Below are positions 7,247-17,096 of a stretch of 20,939 nt of DNA, piece after piece; positions within the stretch are counted from its first letter, which is position 1, and each line of letters starts with the position of its first letter. The notes beneath the pieces are model-generated. The model did not search any database and was not told the DNA's origin. It saw only the letters and a list, made by a program, of their open reading frames with translations. The stretch covers positions 1 to 20,939 of the forward strand of contig NZ_JNXE01000066.1 of NCBI RefSeq assembly GCF_000716605.1, written 5' to 3'. This DNA is from Streptomyces sp. NRRL F-525 (GTDB taxonomy: Bacteria > Actinomycetota > Actinomycetes > Streptomycetales > Streptomycetaceae). The translations under genes and the position numbers were made by a program.

Positions 7247-7410
7247 CCGGGCGGTGGGACTTTGTACGCCATCGGTATGGCCGGAGCGCCCGACGGCGAG
7301 CCAGACACGGACCCCATGGTGGGAGCCCGATCTGTCTTCTCGCTCAACTTGACGTACGGCAAAGGGAAACGGTTGCCCGAGGATCTCTAACGGGTGGATC
7401 ACGGTCGCAT

Positions 7411-7434
7411 CCTTTCGGCGGACCTTTCGGCGGA
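7411..7434. repeat. Perfect 12-bp tandem duplication after the ftsK stop
   Basis: CCTTTCGGCGGA occurs twice without a gap, 3 bp beyond the ftsK stop codon. No function is evident. It could be a slippage product. Confidence 0.9.
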
Positions 7435-7437
7435 CGC

Positions 7438-10161
7438 CTACCCTTCAGACTCCCCGCGGATCACCGCGAGCACGCCATCCACCTCGTCGGCCTTCACAAG
7501 AACGTCACGCGCCTTGGAGCCCTCGCTGGGTCCGACGATGCCCCGGGACTCCATGAGGTCCATGAGCCGCCCGGCCTTGGCGAAGCCGACGCGCAGTTTG
7601 CGCTGGAGCATCGAGGTGGACCCGAACTGCGTGGACACGACCAGCTCGACCGCCTGGCACAGCAGGTCGAGGTCGTCGCCGATCTCCTCGTCGACCTCCT
7701 TCTTCTGCTTGGTGCCGACGGTGACGTCCTCCCGGAAGACCGGGGTCATCTGGTCCTTGCAGTGCTGCACGACGGCGTGGATCTCGTCCTCGGTGACGAA
7801 GGCGCCCTGCATACGGGTGGGCTTGTTCTGACCCATCGGCAGATACAGCCCGTCACCCTTGCCGATGAGCTTCTCGGCGCCGGGCTGGTCGAGGATGACC
7901 CGCGAGTCGGCCAGGGACGAGGTGGCGAACGCGAGCCTGGAGGGCACGTTCGCCTTGATGAGACCGGTGACGACGTCGACGGACGGCCGCTGCGTCGCGA
8001 GCACCAGGTGGATGCCGGCCGCGCGCGCGAGCTGCGTGATGCGCACGATCGAGTCCTCGACGTCCCGCGGCGCGACCATCATCAGGTCGGCCAGCTCGTC
8101 GACGATCACCAGGAGGTACGGATAGGTCTTGAGCTCGCGCTCGCTGCCCTCCGGAGTCTTCAGCTTGCCGTCGCGGATGGCCTGGTTGAAGTCGTCGATG
8201 TGCCGGTACCCGAAGGCGGCGAGGTCGTCATACCTGAGGTCCATCTCGCGTACGACCCACTGGAGCGCCTCGGCGGCCCTCTTCGGGTTGGTGATGATGG
8301 GCGTGATCAGGTGCGGGATGCCTTCGTAGGCGGTCAGTTCGACGCGCTTGGGGTCGACGAGGACCATGCGGACGTCCTCGGGGGTCGCGCGGCACATGAT
8401 CGACGTGATCAGGCAGTTGATGCAGGACGACTTTCCCGAGCCGGTGGCGCCGGCCACCAGGATGTGCGGCATCTTCGCCATGTTGGCCATGACGTAGCCG
8501 CCCTCGACGTCCTTGCCGAGCGCCACGAGCATCGGGTGGTCGTCCTCGGCCGCGTCCGCGAGGCGCAGCACGTCACCGACGTTGACCATCTCGCGGTCGG
8601 TGTTGGGGATCTCGATGCCGACCGCGGACTTGCCGGGGATCGGGCTGATGATCCGCACATCGGGGCTGGCGACGGCGTAGGCGATGTTCTTGGTGAGCGC
8701 GGTGATCCGCTCGACCTTGACGGCGGGGCCGAGCTCCACCTCGTAGCGCGTGACCGTGGGCCCGCGCGTGAAGCCGGTGACGGCGGCGTCGACCTTGAAC
8801 TCGGAGAAGACGTTCGTCAGGGAGGCGACCACGGCGTCGTTCGCGGCGCTGCGTGCCTTGCCGGGGCCCCCGCGCGTGAGGAGGTCGAGCGAGGGCAGCG
8901 CGTACGTGATGTCGCCGGCGAGCTGGAGCTGCTCGGCCCGCGGCGGCAGGTCGCGCATCTCCTCCGGGGGCGCCTTGGTCAGGTCCGCCACGACGCGCTC
9001 GGCCGGCTCGGCCTTGAGCTTCTCCTGCTTGGGGCGCGCGGCGGGGGCCGGGACGGGCGTCGGGGTGGTGTCCTCGCGGTCTCCCCCGACCCGTACGCCC
9101 TGGGTGAGGTCGGCGACGATCGGCGAGGGCGGCATGCCGTGCAGGACGGCCTCGTCGAGCGCCGCCGCGGCGGCCGCGGCGACGTCCACGGCGTCCATGG
9201 GGCGGTTCATGTCGGGCTGGGGCACCGCGGAGCGCCTGGGGCGGCTCCGGCGCTTCGAGAGGGCGTCCTGCTCCGCGCTGTCGGGGTCGTACGCCTCCGG
9301 GCCGCTCCCGCGCTTGCGGGGGCGCGCGGGCAGCGCCTCGCGCCACTGCTCGTCGTAGCGCTCGTCGTCCTCGCCGACGAACTCGTCCTCGTCGTCGAAG
9401 TCGTGGACGATGCCCAGCTTCACCCCGAGCAGCCGCAGGCGCTGCGGGATGGCGTTGACGGGCGTGGCCGTGACGACCAGCAGCCCGAAGACCGTGAGCA
9501 GCACGAGCAGGGGTACGGCGAGAACCTCGCCCATCGTGTACGTCAGCGGGGTCGCCACGCCCCAGCCGATGAGGCCGCCGGCGTTCCTTATGGCCTGCAT
9601 GCCGTCGCTGCGGGCGGGCGCGCCGCAGGCGATGTGCACCTGGCCGAGCACGCCGATGACGAGCGCGGACAGGCCGATCACGATGCGGCCGTTGGCCTCG
9701 GGCTTCTCGGGGTGGCGGATGAAGCGCACGGCGATCACCGCGAGCAGTATCGGCACGAGCAGGTCGAGCCGGCCGAACGCGCCGGTCACCAGGATCTCGA
9801 CGAGGTCGCCGACCGGGCCGCGCAGATCGGCCCAGGTACCGGCGGCGACGATCAGCGCGAGCCCGAACAGCAGCAGCGCGACGCCGTCCTTGCGGTGGGC
9901 CGGGTCCAAGTTCTTCGCGCCCTGCCCTATCCCGCGGAACACCGCGCCGACGGCGTGCGCGGTGCCGAGCCAGACGGCGCGCACGAGCTTGACGATGCCC
10001 CCGGTGGGGCTGGGAGCCGGCCTGGGCGCCGGGCGGGCGGTCTTCTTGACGGCCGCCTTCTTCGCGGGGGCCCTTTTCGCAGCGGCCTTCTTCGCCGGAG
10101 CCTTCGCCGGAGCAGCCCTCTTGGCGGGCTGCTTCTTGGCTGCGGAGGGACGTGAGGCCAT
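7438..10161 (-). CDS. ftsK: DNA translocase FtsK/SpoIIIE
   Basis: This is a 907-residue membrane-anchored ATPase that pumps chromosomal DNA through closing septa. The N-terminal 55 or so residues are Ala/Lys/Pro-rich and very basic, with repeated PAKKAA/PAKRAA blocks like histone H1 tails. Four or five hydrophobic helices follow at about residues 80-235. An acidic and Arg/Pro-rich linker comes next. The motor has Walker A GATGSGKS with Lys577 and Walker B LLVIVDE with Asp688. The C-terminal winged-helix gamma domain reads STSMLQRKLRVGFAKAGRL. The ATG at 10161 starts MASRPSAAKKQ. In-frame codons run back to 10266 but lack homology-like content. In Streptomyces FtsK acts mainly at sporulation septa, where it clears DNA from the closing septum. 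The osaB gene lies 123 bp upstream on the same strand. Confidence 0.96.
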   Translation of the reverse strand: MASRPSAAKKQPAKRAAPAKAPAKKAAAKRAPAKKAAVKKTARPAPRPAPSPTGGIVKLVRAVWLGTAHAVGAVFRGIGQGAKNLDPAHRKDGVALLLFGLALIVAAGTWADLRGPVGDLVEILVTGAFGRLDLLVPILLAVIAVRFIRHPEKPEANGRIVIGLSALVIGVLGQVHIACGAPARSDGMQAIRNAGGLIGWGVATPLTYTMGEVLAVPLLVLLTVFGLLVVTATPVNAIPQRLRLLGVKLGIVHDFDDEDEFVGEDDERYDEQWREALPARPRKRGSGPEAYDPDSAEQDALSKRRSRPRRSAVPQPDMNRPMDAVDVAAAAAAALDEAVLHGMPPSPIVADLTQGVRVGGDREDTTPTPVPAPAARPKQEKLKAEPAERVVADLTKAPPEEMRDLPPRAEQLQLAGDITYALPSLDLLTRGGPGKARSAANDAVVASLTNVFSEFKVDAAVTGFTRGPTVTRYEVELGPAVKVERITALTKNIAYAVASPDVRIISPIPGKSAVGIEIPNTDREMVNVGDVLRLADAAEDDHPMLVALGKDVEGGYVMANMAKMPHILVAGATGSGKSSCINCLITSIMCRATPEDVRMVLVDPKRVELTAYEGIPHLITPIITNPKRAAEALQWVVREMDLRYDDLAAFGYRHIDDFNQAIRDGKLKTPEGSERELKTYPYLLVIVDELADLMMVAPRDVEDSIVRITQLARAAGIHLVLATQRPSVDVVTGLIKANVPSRLAFATSSLADSRVILDQPGAEKLIGKGDGLYLPMGQNKPTRMQGAFVTEDEIHAVVQHCKDQMTPVFREDVTVGTKQKKEVDEEIGDDLDLLCQAVELVVSTQFGSTSMLQRKLRVGFAKAGRLMDLMESRGIVGPSEGSKARDVLVKADEVDGVLAVIRGESEG

Positions 10162-10284
10162 AGGTGTGAGGTTACCTGTGGAGACGGCAGGGGACACGTG
10201 CGTCCACTGCTTCACCCGTTCGTGTCGCCCGTACGGGACCGGGAACTGACGGCCGCTCACGCACAACTGCGCCTGCGGCGGACG

Positions 10285-10968
10285 TCAGTTCTGCGACGGA
10301 ACCGAAGGTGCTCCACTCCCCGTGCCCGGCTCCAGGGCGTCGAGTGCCCTGCGCAGCCCGGTGAGTTTGCGTTCGAGATGAGCCGCGGTCGCCACCGCCG
10401 CCGCGTCCGCCGACTCGTCGTCGAGCTGCTTGGACAGCGCCTCCGCCTGCTCCTCGACGGCCGCGAGCCGCGCCGACAGCTCGGCGAGCAGTCCGGCCGG
10501 TTCCTTGGCCGCACCGGCCGCGGGCTTGCCGCCGCCCTCCAACTGGAGCCGCAGCAGCGCCGCCTGCTCCCGCAACTGGCAGTTCTTCATGTAGAGCTCG
10601 ACGAAGACCGAGACCTTCGCGCGCAGCACCCATGGGTCGAACGGCTTGGAGATGTAGTCGACCGCGCCCGCCGCGTAACCCCGGAAGGTGTGGTGCGGGC
10701 CGTGGTTGATCGCGGTGAGGAAGATGATCGGGATGTCCCGGGTCCGCTCCCGCCGCTTGATGTGCGCGGCGGTCTCGAAACCGTCCATGCCCGGCATCTG
10801 GACGTCCAGCAGAATGACCGCGAAGTCGTCCGTCAGCAGCGCCTTGAGCGCTTCCTCCCCGGACGATGCCCGAACCAGTGTCTGATCGAGCGCAGAGAGG
10901 ATGGCCTCCAGCGCCAGCAGATTCTCCGGCCGGTCATCGACCAGGAGGATCTTGGCCTTCTGCACCAT
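10285..10968 (-). CDS. osaB: OsaB, response regulator with coiled-coil C-terminus and no DNA-binding domain
   Basis: This 227-residue protein has an N-terminal receiver domain with the acid pair Asp11/Asp12, phospho-acceptor Asp55 (LLDVQMPGMDG), Thr85 and Lys108. The remaining 100 or so residues hold no DNA-binding fold. They are Ala/Leu/Glu/Gln-rich with heptad-like spacing, predicting a coiled coil. This matches OsaB of S. coelicolor, required for osmoadaptation and development on high-osmolyte media. Output is therefore likely by protein-protein contact. The ATG at 10968 has a strong ribosome site (GAGGAGGG, 10975-10982). An ATG at 11052 would add 28 low-complexity residues and lacks such a site. 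The gene lies 286 bp beyond osaA on the same strand. Weak inverted repeats in that gap (GGCCAC/GTGGCC at 11168-11198, ACCGGAC/GTCCGGT at 11199-11246) could form a terminator or leader structure. Confidence 0.9.
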   Translation of the reverse strand: MVQKAKILLVDDRPENLLALEAILSALDQTLVRASSGEEALKALLTDDFAVILLDVQMPGMDGFETAAHIKRRERTRDIPIIFLTAINHGPHHTFRGYAAGAVDYISKPFDPWVLRAKVSVFVELYMKNCQLREQAALLRLQLEGGGKPAAGAAKEPAGLLAELSARLAAVEEQAEALSKQLDDESADAAAVATAAHLERKLTGLRRALDALEPGTGSGAPSVPSQN

Positions 10969-11254
10969 GGCCCGCCCTCCTCGCCCCGGATGTGCACCGG
11001 GCGCCGCCCCAGGGGACGACTCTCTTGCGCCGTCCGTCCTTGTGCCGGTCATGGTAGCCGCACCCCGCCTGTCGCCACACCCTGTCACCGTGATGTCACT
11101 GTGCACGTAGCAGAAACGCGGCGGGAGACCAGAAGGTTCCCCGAATCCCGTACTTCTACACGGCTCCGGCCACACTGAGTCAGCAACTCCGCGTGGCCAC
11201 CGGACGTTCCCCGCACCGTTCCCGCCGCTTTCCCGTCAAGTCCGGTCGTTTCCC

Positions 11255-14200
11255 TCACTCCGTACGCATCCACTGCTCCATCACCGCCAGCAGGTGATCG
11301 GGATCGACCGGCTTGGTGACATAGTCCGAGGCACCGGACTCGATCGCCTTCTCCCGGTCGCCCTTCATCGCCTTCGCGGTCAGCGCGATGATCGGCAGCC
11401 CGGCGAACTGGGGCATCCTGCGGATCGCCGTCGTCGTCGCGTATCCGTCCATCTCGGGCATCATGATGTCCATCAGAACGACCGTCACATCGTCGTGCTG
11501 CTCCAGGACTTCGATGCCCTCACGGCCGTTCTCCGCGTACAGCACGGACAGGCCGTGCTGCTCCAGGACACTGGTCAGCGCGAAGACGTTGCGGATGTCG
11601 TCGTCGACGATCAGCACCTTCTCCCCGTTGAACCGGATGCCCCGGCGTGACGGCGGCGGCGACTCCGGAGCCGCCCACTGGTCCCGTACGGTCTGCCCCA
11701 GCTGGGTGGACTGCTCGACGGCCCTACGGCGGCGCCTGAAGAGCGCGGCGGCACCGTTCTGTGTCTCGTGGTACGACTTCACCTCGGCCGGCGTCTCGAA
11801 GTCCACCTCCCTCCGCTCCGACAGCTCGGCGAGTTCGGCCGCCGACGCCACCAGGTCGCCCGCCTCCAGCGCGGGCAGCTGCTGGTAGCCCTGCGGGGGC
11901 AGTTCGCTGGGGTGCAGCGGCAAATACAGCGTGAAGGTCGAGCCGCGTCCCGGTTCGCTCTGCGCGTGGATCTCACCGCCGAGCAACTGCGCGATCTCCC
12001 GGGAGATCGACAGCCCGAGGCCCGTACCGCCGTACTTGCGGCTGGTCGTACCGTCCGCCTGCTTGAACGCCTCGAAGATGACCCGCATCTTGCTGCCGGC
12101 GATCCCGATCCCGGTGTCGGTCACCGAGAACGCGATCAGGCCCGCGTCCGCGTCCCGCAGCGAACCGGCCTCCAGGAGCTGCTCCCGGATCGCCACCGGC
12201 ACATCCGCGCCGGCCGGCCGGATGACCAGCTCGACCGCCCCGGAGTCGGTGAACTTCACCGCGTTGGACAGCAGGTTGCGCAGCACCTGGAGAAGCCGCT
12301 GCTCGTCGGTGTGCAGCGTGGCGGGCAGTTCCGGAGACACCCGTACGGAGAGGTCGAGGCCCTTCTCCGCGGTCAGCGGGCGGAAAGTGGCCTCTACGTA
12401 GTCGACGAGTTGGACGAGCGCGATACGCGTCGGGGAGACGTCCATCTTGCCCGCCTCGACCTTCGACAGGTCCAGGATGTCGTTGATCAGCTGGAGCAGG
12501 TCGGACCCCGCGCCATGAATGGTCTCGGCGAACTCGACCTGCTTCGGGGAGAGGTTCCCCTCCGCGTTGTCGGCGAGCAGCTTGGCCAGGATCAGCAGCG
12601 AGTTGAGCGGTGTGCGCAGCTCGTGCGACATGTTCGCGAGGAACTCGCTCTTGTAGCGCATCGACACCGCGAGCTGCTCGGCACGCTCCTCCAGGACCTG
12701 CCGCGCCTCCTCGATCTCGGTGTTCTTCACCTCGATGTCGCGGTTCTGCTGGGCCAGCAGCTCGGCCTTCTCCTCCAGTTCGGCGTTGGACGACTGGAGG
12801 GCCTTCTGCCGGTTCTCCAACTCGGCCGACCGCTCCCGGAGTTGCTCGGTCAGCTCCTGCGACTGCTTCAGCAGCACCTCCGTCTTGGTGTTGACGGAGA
12901 TGGTGTTGACGCTGGTCGCGATCATCTCGGCGATCTGGTTGAGGAAGTCCTTCTGGATGTGCGTGAAGGGCGTGAAGGAGGCCAGCTCGATGATCCCGAG
13001 CACCTTCCCCTCGAACAGCACCGGGAGCACGATCACCTGCGCGGGCGGCGCCTCCCCGAGCCCCGAGGAGATCTTCAGATACCCACTGGGCGCGTTCTCC
13101 ACGAGGATCGTGCGCCGCTCCTGGGCGGCCGTCCCGATCAGCGCCTCACCGGGCCTGAACGAGGTCGGCATGGACCCCATGGAGTAGCCGTACGACCCCA
13201 GCATGCGCAGTTCGTACGCCTCCTCGCCCTCCGCGTCCGCCAGGGGCAGCGCGAGGAAGAACGCGCCGTGCTGCGCGGAGACCACCGGGGTCAGCTCGCT
13301 CATGATCAACGAGGCGACGTCGTCCAGGTCGCGGCGGCCCTGCATCAGCGCGGAGATGCGGGCGAGGTTGCCCTTGAGCCAGTCCTGCTCCTTGTTGGCG
13401 ATCGTGGTGTCGCGCAGGTTGGCGATCATCTTGTTGATGTAGTCCTGCAGTTCCTGGATCTCGCCGGCCGCGTCGACGTCGATCTTCAGGTTCAGGTCGC
13501 CGCGGGTCACCGCGGTCGCCACGCGCGCGATGGCACGCACCTGCCGGGTCAGGTTCCCGGCCATCTCGTTCACCGACTCGGTGAGGTCGCGCCAGGTGCC
13601 GTCGACGTCACGCACGCGTGCCTGACCGCCGAGCTGGCCCTCGGTGCCCACCTCGCGGGCCACACGCGTGACCTCCTCGGCGAACGAGGACAGCTGGTCG
13701 ACCATCGTGTTGATCGTCGTCTTCAGTTCGAGGATCTCGCCGCGGGCGTCGATGTCGATCTTCTTCGTCAGGTCGCCCTTGGCGATGGCCGTGGTGACCA
13801 TCGCGATGTTGCGCACCTGACCGGTCAGGTTGGACGCCATCCCGTTCACGGACTCGGTGAGGTCCTTCCACGTACCGGCCACACCGGGCACGCGCGCCTG
13901 ACCGCCGAGGATGCCGTCCGTGCCCACCTCGCGGGCCACCTTGGTGACCTGGTCGGCGAACGAACTCAGCGTCTTCACCATGGTGTTGAAGGTGTCGGCG
14001 AGCTGCGCGACCTCGCCGCGCGCCTCGATCGTCACCGTCCGCGTCAGGTCACCGTTGGCGACGGCCGCCGCGACCTGGGAGATGTTCCGCACCTGCATGG
14101 TCAGGTTGTTGGCCATCAGGTTGACGTTGCCGCTGAGGTCCTTCCAGATGCCCGTGACACCCGGCACGTGCGCCTGGCCGCCCAGGATGCCCTCGGTGCC

Positions 14201-16717
14201 CACCTCGCGGGCCACCCGGGTCACCTGCTCGGCGAAGGACGACAGCTGGTCGACCATCGTGTTGACGGTCGTGACGAGTTCGAGGATCTCGCCCTTGGCA
14301 TCGACGGTGATCTTCTTGGAGAGGTCGCCCTTGGCGACCGCGGTCGTGACCTCGGCGATCTGGCGCACCTGGATGGTCAGGTTGTTCGCCATGAAGTTCA
14401 CCGACTGCGTGAGGTCCTTCCAGGTGCCGGAGACACCCTGCACCTCGGCCTGACCGCCCAACTGGCCCTCGGTGCCCACCTCGCGGGCCACACGCGTGAC
14501 CTCCTCGGCGAACGAGGACAGCTGGTCGACCATCGTGTTCAGGGTGTTCTTCAGCTCCAGGATCTCCCCGCGCGCGTCCACGGTGATCTTCTGGGACAGG
14601 TCACCCCGGGCCACCGCGGTGGCGACCTGCGCGATGTTGCGGACCTGCGCGGTGAGGTTGCCGGCCATGCCGTTCACCGAGTCGGTCAGGTCGCGCCACA
14701 CACCGGCGACGCCGGGCACCTGCGCCTGCCCGCCCAGGCGTCCCTCCGTGCCCACCTCGCGGGCGACCCGGGTCACCTGGTCGGCGAAGGCCGAGAGCTG
14801 GTCGACCATCGTGTTGATGGTGTTCTTCAGCTCCAGGATCTCGCCGCGCGCGTCCACGTCGATCTTCTGGGACAGGTCGCCCTGGGCCACGGCCGTGGTC
14901 ACCTGGGCGATGTTGCGCACCTGGGAAGTCAGGTTCCCGGCCATCGAGTTGACGGAGTCGGTGAGCTCCTTCCAGGTGCCCGAGACGCCGTCCACGCGCG
15001 CCTGGCCGCCCAATCGGCCCTCGGTGCCCACGTCACGGGCCATGCGGGTCACCTGGTCGGCGAACGACGACAGCTGGTCCACCATCGTGTTGACGGTGTT
15101 CTTCAACTGAAGCATCTCGCCGGACACATCGACGGTGACCTTCTGCGACAGGTCGCCGTTGGCCACGGCCGTCGTCACCTGCGCGATGTTCCTCACCTGT
15201 CCGGTGAGGTTGCGGAACGCCGTGTTGACGGAGTCCGTCAGGTCCTTCCACGTCCCGGCCGCGCCCGGCACCTGTGCCTGGCCGCCCAGTTCACCCTCGA
15301 CACCGATCTCGCGCGCCACGCGCGTGACCTCGGCACCGAACGAGGACAGCTGGTCGACCATCCCGTTGACGGTGTTCTTCAGCTCCAGCATCTCGCCGGC
15401 CACGTTCACCGTGACCTTCTGGGACAGGTCACCGCTCGCCACGGCCGTCGTCACGGCGGCGATGTCCCGCACCTGGATCGTCAGGTTCCGGAAGACCGTG
15501 TTCACCGAATCGGTGAGGTCCTTCCACGTTCCCGCCGCACCCGGCACGTTCGCCTGCCCGCCGAGCTGCCCTTCGGCACCGACCTCGTTGGCCACACGCG
15601 TGACCTCGTCCGCGAACGTCCGCAGCGTCTCGGTCATCTGGTTGATCGTCTCGGCGAGCTGGGCGACCTCGCCCCGCGCCGACACGGTCACCTTCTGCGA
15701 CAGGTCGCCGTTGGCCACAGCCGTCGTCACCTGCGCGATCCCGCGCACCTGGGCCGTCAGGTTGCCGGCCATGATGTTCACCGAGTCGGTGAGGTCCTTC
15801 CACACCCCGGCCACACCCGGCACCTGCGCCTGGCCGCCCAGCTCGCCCTCGGTGCCCACCTCACGGGCGACTCGCGTCACCTCGGAGGAGAACGACGACA
15901 GCTGGTCCACCATCGTGTTGACGGTGTTCTTGAGCTCCAGCATCTCGCCGGCGACATGGACGGTGACCTTCCGCGACAGGTCACCCTTGGCGACCGCCGT
16001 CGTCACCAGGGCGATGTCCCGCACCTGGGCCGTCAGCCGGTAGGCCATCGTGTTGACCGACTCCGTGAGGTCCTTCCACGAGCCGGACATGCCACGCACG
16101 CGTGCCTGCCCGCCCAGTTTGCCCTCGGTGCCCACCTCGCTGGCCACGCGCGTGACCTCGTCGGTGAACGTCGACAGCTGGTCGACCAGGTTGTTGACGG
16201 TCCGCCCGACCTTCAGGAACTCCCCGCGCAGCGGATGCCCGGTCCCGTCCGGCGCCTGCGTCCGCAGCTCCATGCGCGGCGACAGATCACCCTCGGCCAC
16301 CGCGGACAGCACCCGCCCGACCTCGGAGACGGGCCGTACGAGGTCGTCCACGAGCGCGTTGGAGGCATCGATGGCCGAGGCCCAGGAACCCTCGCAGGCG
16401 CCCGTCTCCAGCCGCTCCGTGAGCTTTCCCTCACGGCCCACCATGCGCCGCACCCGGGACAGCTCACCCGTGAGATGCAGATTGCGGTCGGCCACCTCGT
16501 TGAACACCGCGGCGATCTCGGACATCACGCCGTCGCCCGACACCGTGAGCCGCTTGCGAAAGTTCCCGTCCCGCATGGAGACCAGAGCCGTCAGCAGCCG
16601 GTCCAAGGAGGCCGCGTCCACCTCCGTGGTCCCATTGCGCGGTTTGCGCTGGTTCTTCAGGGACTGTCCGCCTTTCGCGCGCGTCTTAGTGCCCCGCGTC
16701 GCTGCGCCAGACTCCAC
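11255..16717 (-). CDS. osaA: OsaA, giant soluble hybrid histidine kinase with poly-HAMP array
   Basis: This 1820-residue hybrid kinase matches the osmoadaptation kinase OsaA of S. coelicolor in architecture and neighbours. I see no transmembrane helix or signal peptide, so it should be cytosolic. An array of HAMP-like repeats covers about residues 35-1100. A GAF domain follows at about 1125-1273, then a Glu/Gln-rich coiled coil (1276-1353). The HisKA domain has phospho-acceptor His1365 ([10 protein letters not shown]). The HATPase domain (about 1460-1600) has [18 protein letters not shown] and [12 protein letters not shown]-terminal receiver has Asp1750 and Lys1802. No Hpt domain is present, so transfer to OsaB or an external Hpt protein is open. 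The GTG at 16717 has a good ribosome site at 16722-16729. The ATG at 16765 lacks one. osaC diverges from the other side of a 379-bp region. Confidence 0.93.
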   Translation of the reverse strand: MESGAATRGTKTRAKGGQSLKNQRKPRNGTTEVDAASLDRLLTALVSMRDGNFRKRLTVSGDGVMSEIAAVFNEVADRNLHLTGELSRVRRMVGREGKLTERLETGACEGSWASAIDASNALVDDLVRPVSEVGRVLSAVAEGDLSPRMELRTQAPDGTGHPLRGEFLKVGRTVNNLVDQLSTFTDEVTRVASEVGTEGKLGGQARVRGMSGSWKDLTESVNTMAYRLTAQVRDIALVTTAVAKGDLSRKVTVHVAGEMLELKNTVNTMVDQLSSFSSEVTRVAREVGTEGELGGQAQVPGVAGVWKDLTDSVNIMAGNLTAQVRGIAQVTTAVANGDLSQKVTVSARGEVAQLAETINQMTETLRTFADEVTRVANEVGAEGQLGGQANVPGAAGTWKDLTDSVNTVFRNLTIQVRDIAAVTTAVASGDLSQKVTVNVAGEMLELKNTVNGMVDQLSSFGAEVTRVAREIGVEGELGGQAQVPGAAGTWKDLTDSVNTAFRNLTGQVRNIAQVTTAVANGDLSQKVTVDVSGEMLQLKNTVNTMVDQLSSFADQVTRMARDVGTEGRLGGQARVDGVSGTWKELTDSVNSMAGNLTSQVRNIAQVTTAVAQGDLSQKIDVDARGEILELKNTINTMVDQLSAFADQVTRVAREVGTEGRLGGQAQVPGVAGVWRDLTDSVNGMAGNLTAQVRNIAQVATAVARGDLSQKITVDARGEILELKNTLNTMVDQLSSFAEEVTRVAREVGTEGQLGGQAEVQGVSGTWKDLTQSVNFMANNLTIQVRQIAEVTTAVAKGDLSKKITVDAKGEILELVTTVNTMVDQLSSFAEQVTRVAREVGTEGILGGQAHVPGVTGIWKDLSGNVNLMANNLTMQVRNISQVAAAVANGDLTRTVTIEARGEVAQLADTFNTMVKTLSSFADQVTKVAREVGTDGILGGQARVPGVAGTWKDLTESVNGMASNLTGQVRNIAMVTTAIAKGDLTKKIDIDARGEILELKTTINTMVDQLSSFAEEVTRVAREVGTEGQLGGQARVRDVDGTWRDLTESVNEMAGNLTRQVRAIARVATAVTRGDLNLKIDVDAAGEIQELQDYINKMIANLRDTTIANKEQDWLKGNLARISALMQGRRDLDDVASLIMSELTPVVSAQHGAFFLALPLADAEGEEAYELRMLGSYGYSMGSMPTSFRPGEALIGTAAQERRTILVENAPSGYLKISSGLGEAPPAQVIVLPVLFEGKVLGIIELASFTPFTHIQKDFLNQIAEMIATSVNTISVNTKTEVLLKQSQELTEQLRERSAELENRQKALQSSNAELEEKAELLAQQNRDIEVKNTEIEEARQVLEERAEQLAVSMRYKSEFLANMSHELRTPLNSLLILAKLLADNAEGNLSPKQVEFAETIHGAGSDLLQLINDILDLSKVEAGKMDVSPTRIALVQLVDYVEATFRPLTAEKGLDLSVRVSPELPATLHTDEQRLLQVLRNLLSNAVKFTDSGAVELVIRPAGADVPVAIREQLLEAGSLRDADAGLIAFSVTDTGIGIAGSKMRVIFEAFKQADGTTSRKYGGTGLGLSISREIAQLLGGEIHAQSEPGRGSTFTLYLPLHPSELPPQGYQQLPALEAGDLVASAAELAELSERREVDFETPAEVKSYHETQNGAAALFRRRRRAVEQSTQLGQTVRDQWAAPESPPPSRRGIRFNGEKVLIVDDDIRNVFALTSVLEQHGLSVLYAENGREGIEVLEQHDDVTVVLMDIMMPEMDGYATTTAIRRMPQFAGLPIIALTAKAMKGDREKAIESGASDYVTKPVDPDHLLAVMEQWMRTE
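13430..16320 (-). repeat. HAMP-encoding tandem repeat inside osaA, 276-bp period
   Basis: The GDLS/GDLT-type motif recurs eleven times. The ten downstream copies are in exact 276-bp register, with the same base of the motif at 13491, 13767, 14043, 14319 and on to 15975 (nine intervals, 2484 bp). The first copy (16281) is offset by 306 bp because of ten extra residues. Each 92-residue unit ends in a GTEGxLGGQA...SVN block and contains two HAMP-like halves. Outer boundaries are approximate. Confidence 0.93.
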
Positions 16718-16721
16718 TGTG

Positions 16722-16729
16722 TCCCTCCC
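16722..16729 (-). promoter_or_regulatory. Ribosome binding site fixing the osaA start
   Basis: The minus strand reads GGGAGGGA, 4 nt before the GTG at 16717. No comparable site precedes the in-frame ATG at 16765. Confidence 0.7.
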
Positions 16730-16800
16730 GCAGGGGTCGACCGTTACCGCTGTGCCGGTGTGCAACTGCTCGGCGTATCAGGTACCGCCGCGTATCTCTG

Positions 16801-16814
16801 CCCGGTTTACCGGG
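16801..16814. promoter_or_regulatory. Perfect 14-bp palindrome in the shared osaA-osaC region
   Basis: CCCGGT-TT-ACCGGG has 6-bp arms and a 2-bp spacer. It contains the -35-like GTTT of the osaC promoter candidate. On the other strand it overlaps the spacer after a TTGAAG hexamer that could be an osaA -35. A bound protein could affect both genes. No binding protein is identified. Confidence 0.5.
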
Positions 16815-16828
16815 CTTCAACAGGGTGT
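16805..16828 (+). promoter_or_regulatory. SigB-like promoter candidate for osaC
   Basis: GTTT (16805-16808), 14 bp, then GGGTGT (16823-16828) fits the S. coelicolor SigB pattern GNNT-N14-16-GGGTAC/T with one mismatch in the -10 (A to G). SigB control of osaC would fit the known link between OsaC and SigB. A start near 16835 would give a leader of about 260 nt. Confidence 0.4.
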
Positions 16829-16938
16829 GGCGTCCTCCGTCCACAGAGGACACCCGGCCTGCCCGGACCGTCACCAGAATCCTGCCCAGTGTTTCACCCT
16901 GCCTGAACCAGGCCATAACAGTTCGGCAGCTTCGCACA

Positions 16939-17029
16939 CGGTCCGCACACCCTGGGGACGGAAACACTGCGGACCGGCATCCGCATGGACGGTGAAGGTA
17001 AGTAACCTTGCATGCGGCTGTCCAGCCGC
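16939..17029 (+). promoter_or_regulatory. Structured osaC leader with mutually exclusive hairpins
   Basis: Helix A is a perfect 9-bp pair, CGGTCCGCA (16939-16947) with TGCGGACCG (16968-16976). Helix B pairs CCGCATG (16981-16987) with CATGCGG (17011-17017). Helix C pairs GCGGCT (17014-17019) with AGCCGC (17024-17029) around a 4-nt loop. B and C share bases 17014-17017 and cannot form together. AAGGT/ACCTT (16995-16999/17005-17009) lies inside B. No known riboswitch is recognised. Confidence 0.4.
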
Positions 17030-17096
17030 GCCGGTTCCGTCCGGCCTGGGCGGTGGCACGAGCACGAGCGGGCAGGCATCGGAGGGGCACCGCACC

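Noticed and set aside
7762..10155. A 797-codon open frame antisense to ftsK
   Set aside because: It is a codon-bias shadow of ftsK, with Arg/Asp/Gly/Val-rich translation and no motifs.
10162..10266. Upstream in-frame extension of ftsK to 10266
   Set aside because: The added residues are not FtsK-like, and the conserved-looking basic tail begins at the ATG at 10161.
11070..11100. SigB-like promoter ahead of osaB (GGGTGT on the minus strand)
   Set aside because: No GNNT element occurs 14-16 bp upstream of the hexamer.
13430..16320. Regular repeats as a possible CRISPR array
   Set aside because: The period is 276 bp, all units code in one frame, and there are no short identical repeats with unique spacers. 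They encode HAMP domains.
11768..16906. A 1712-codon open frame antisense to osaA on the plus strand
   Set aside because: It mirrors the 276-bp HAMP repeat and G/C third-position bias of osaA. It has no ribosome site and no recognisable domain, and its Arg/His/Leu/Val-rich composition is typical of shadow frames.
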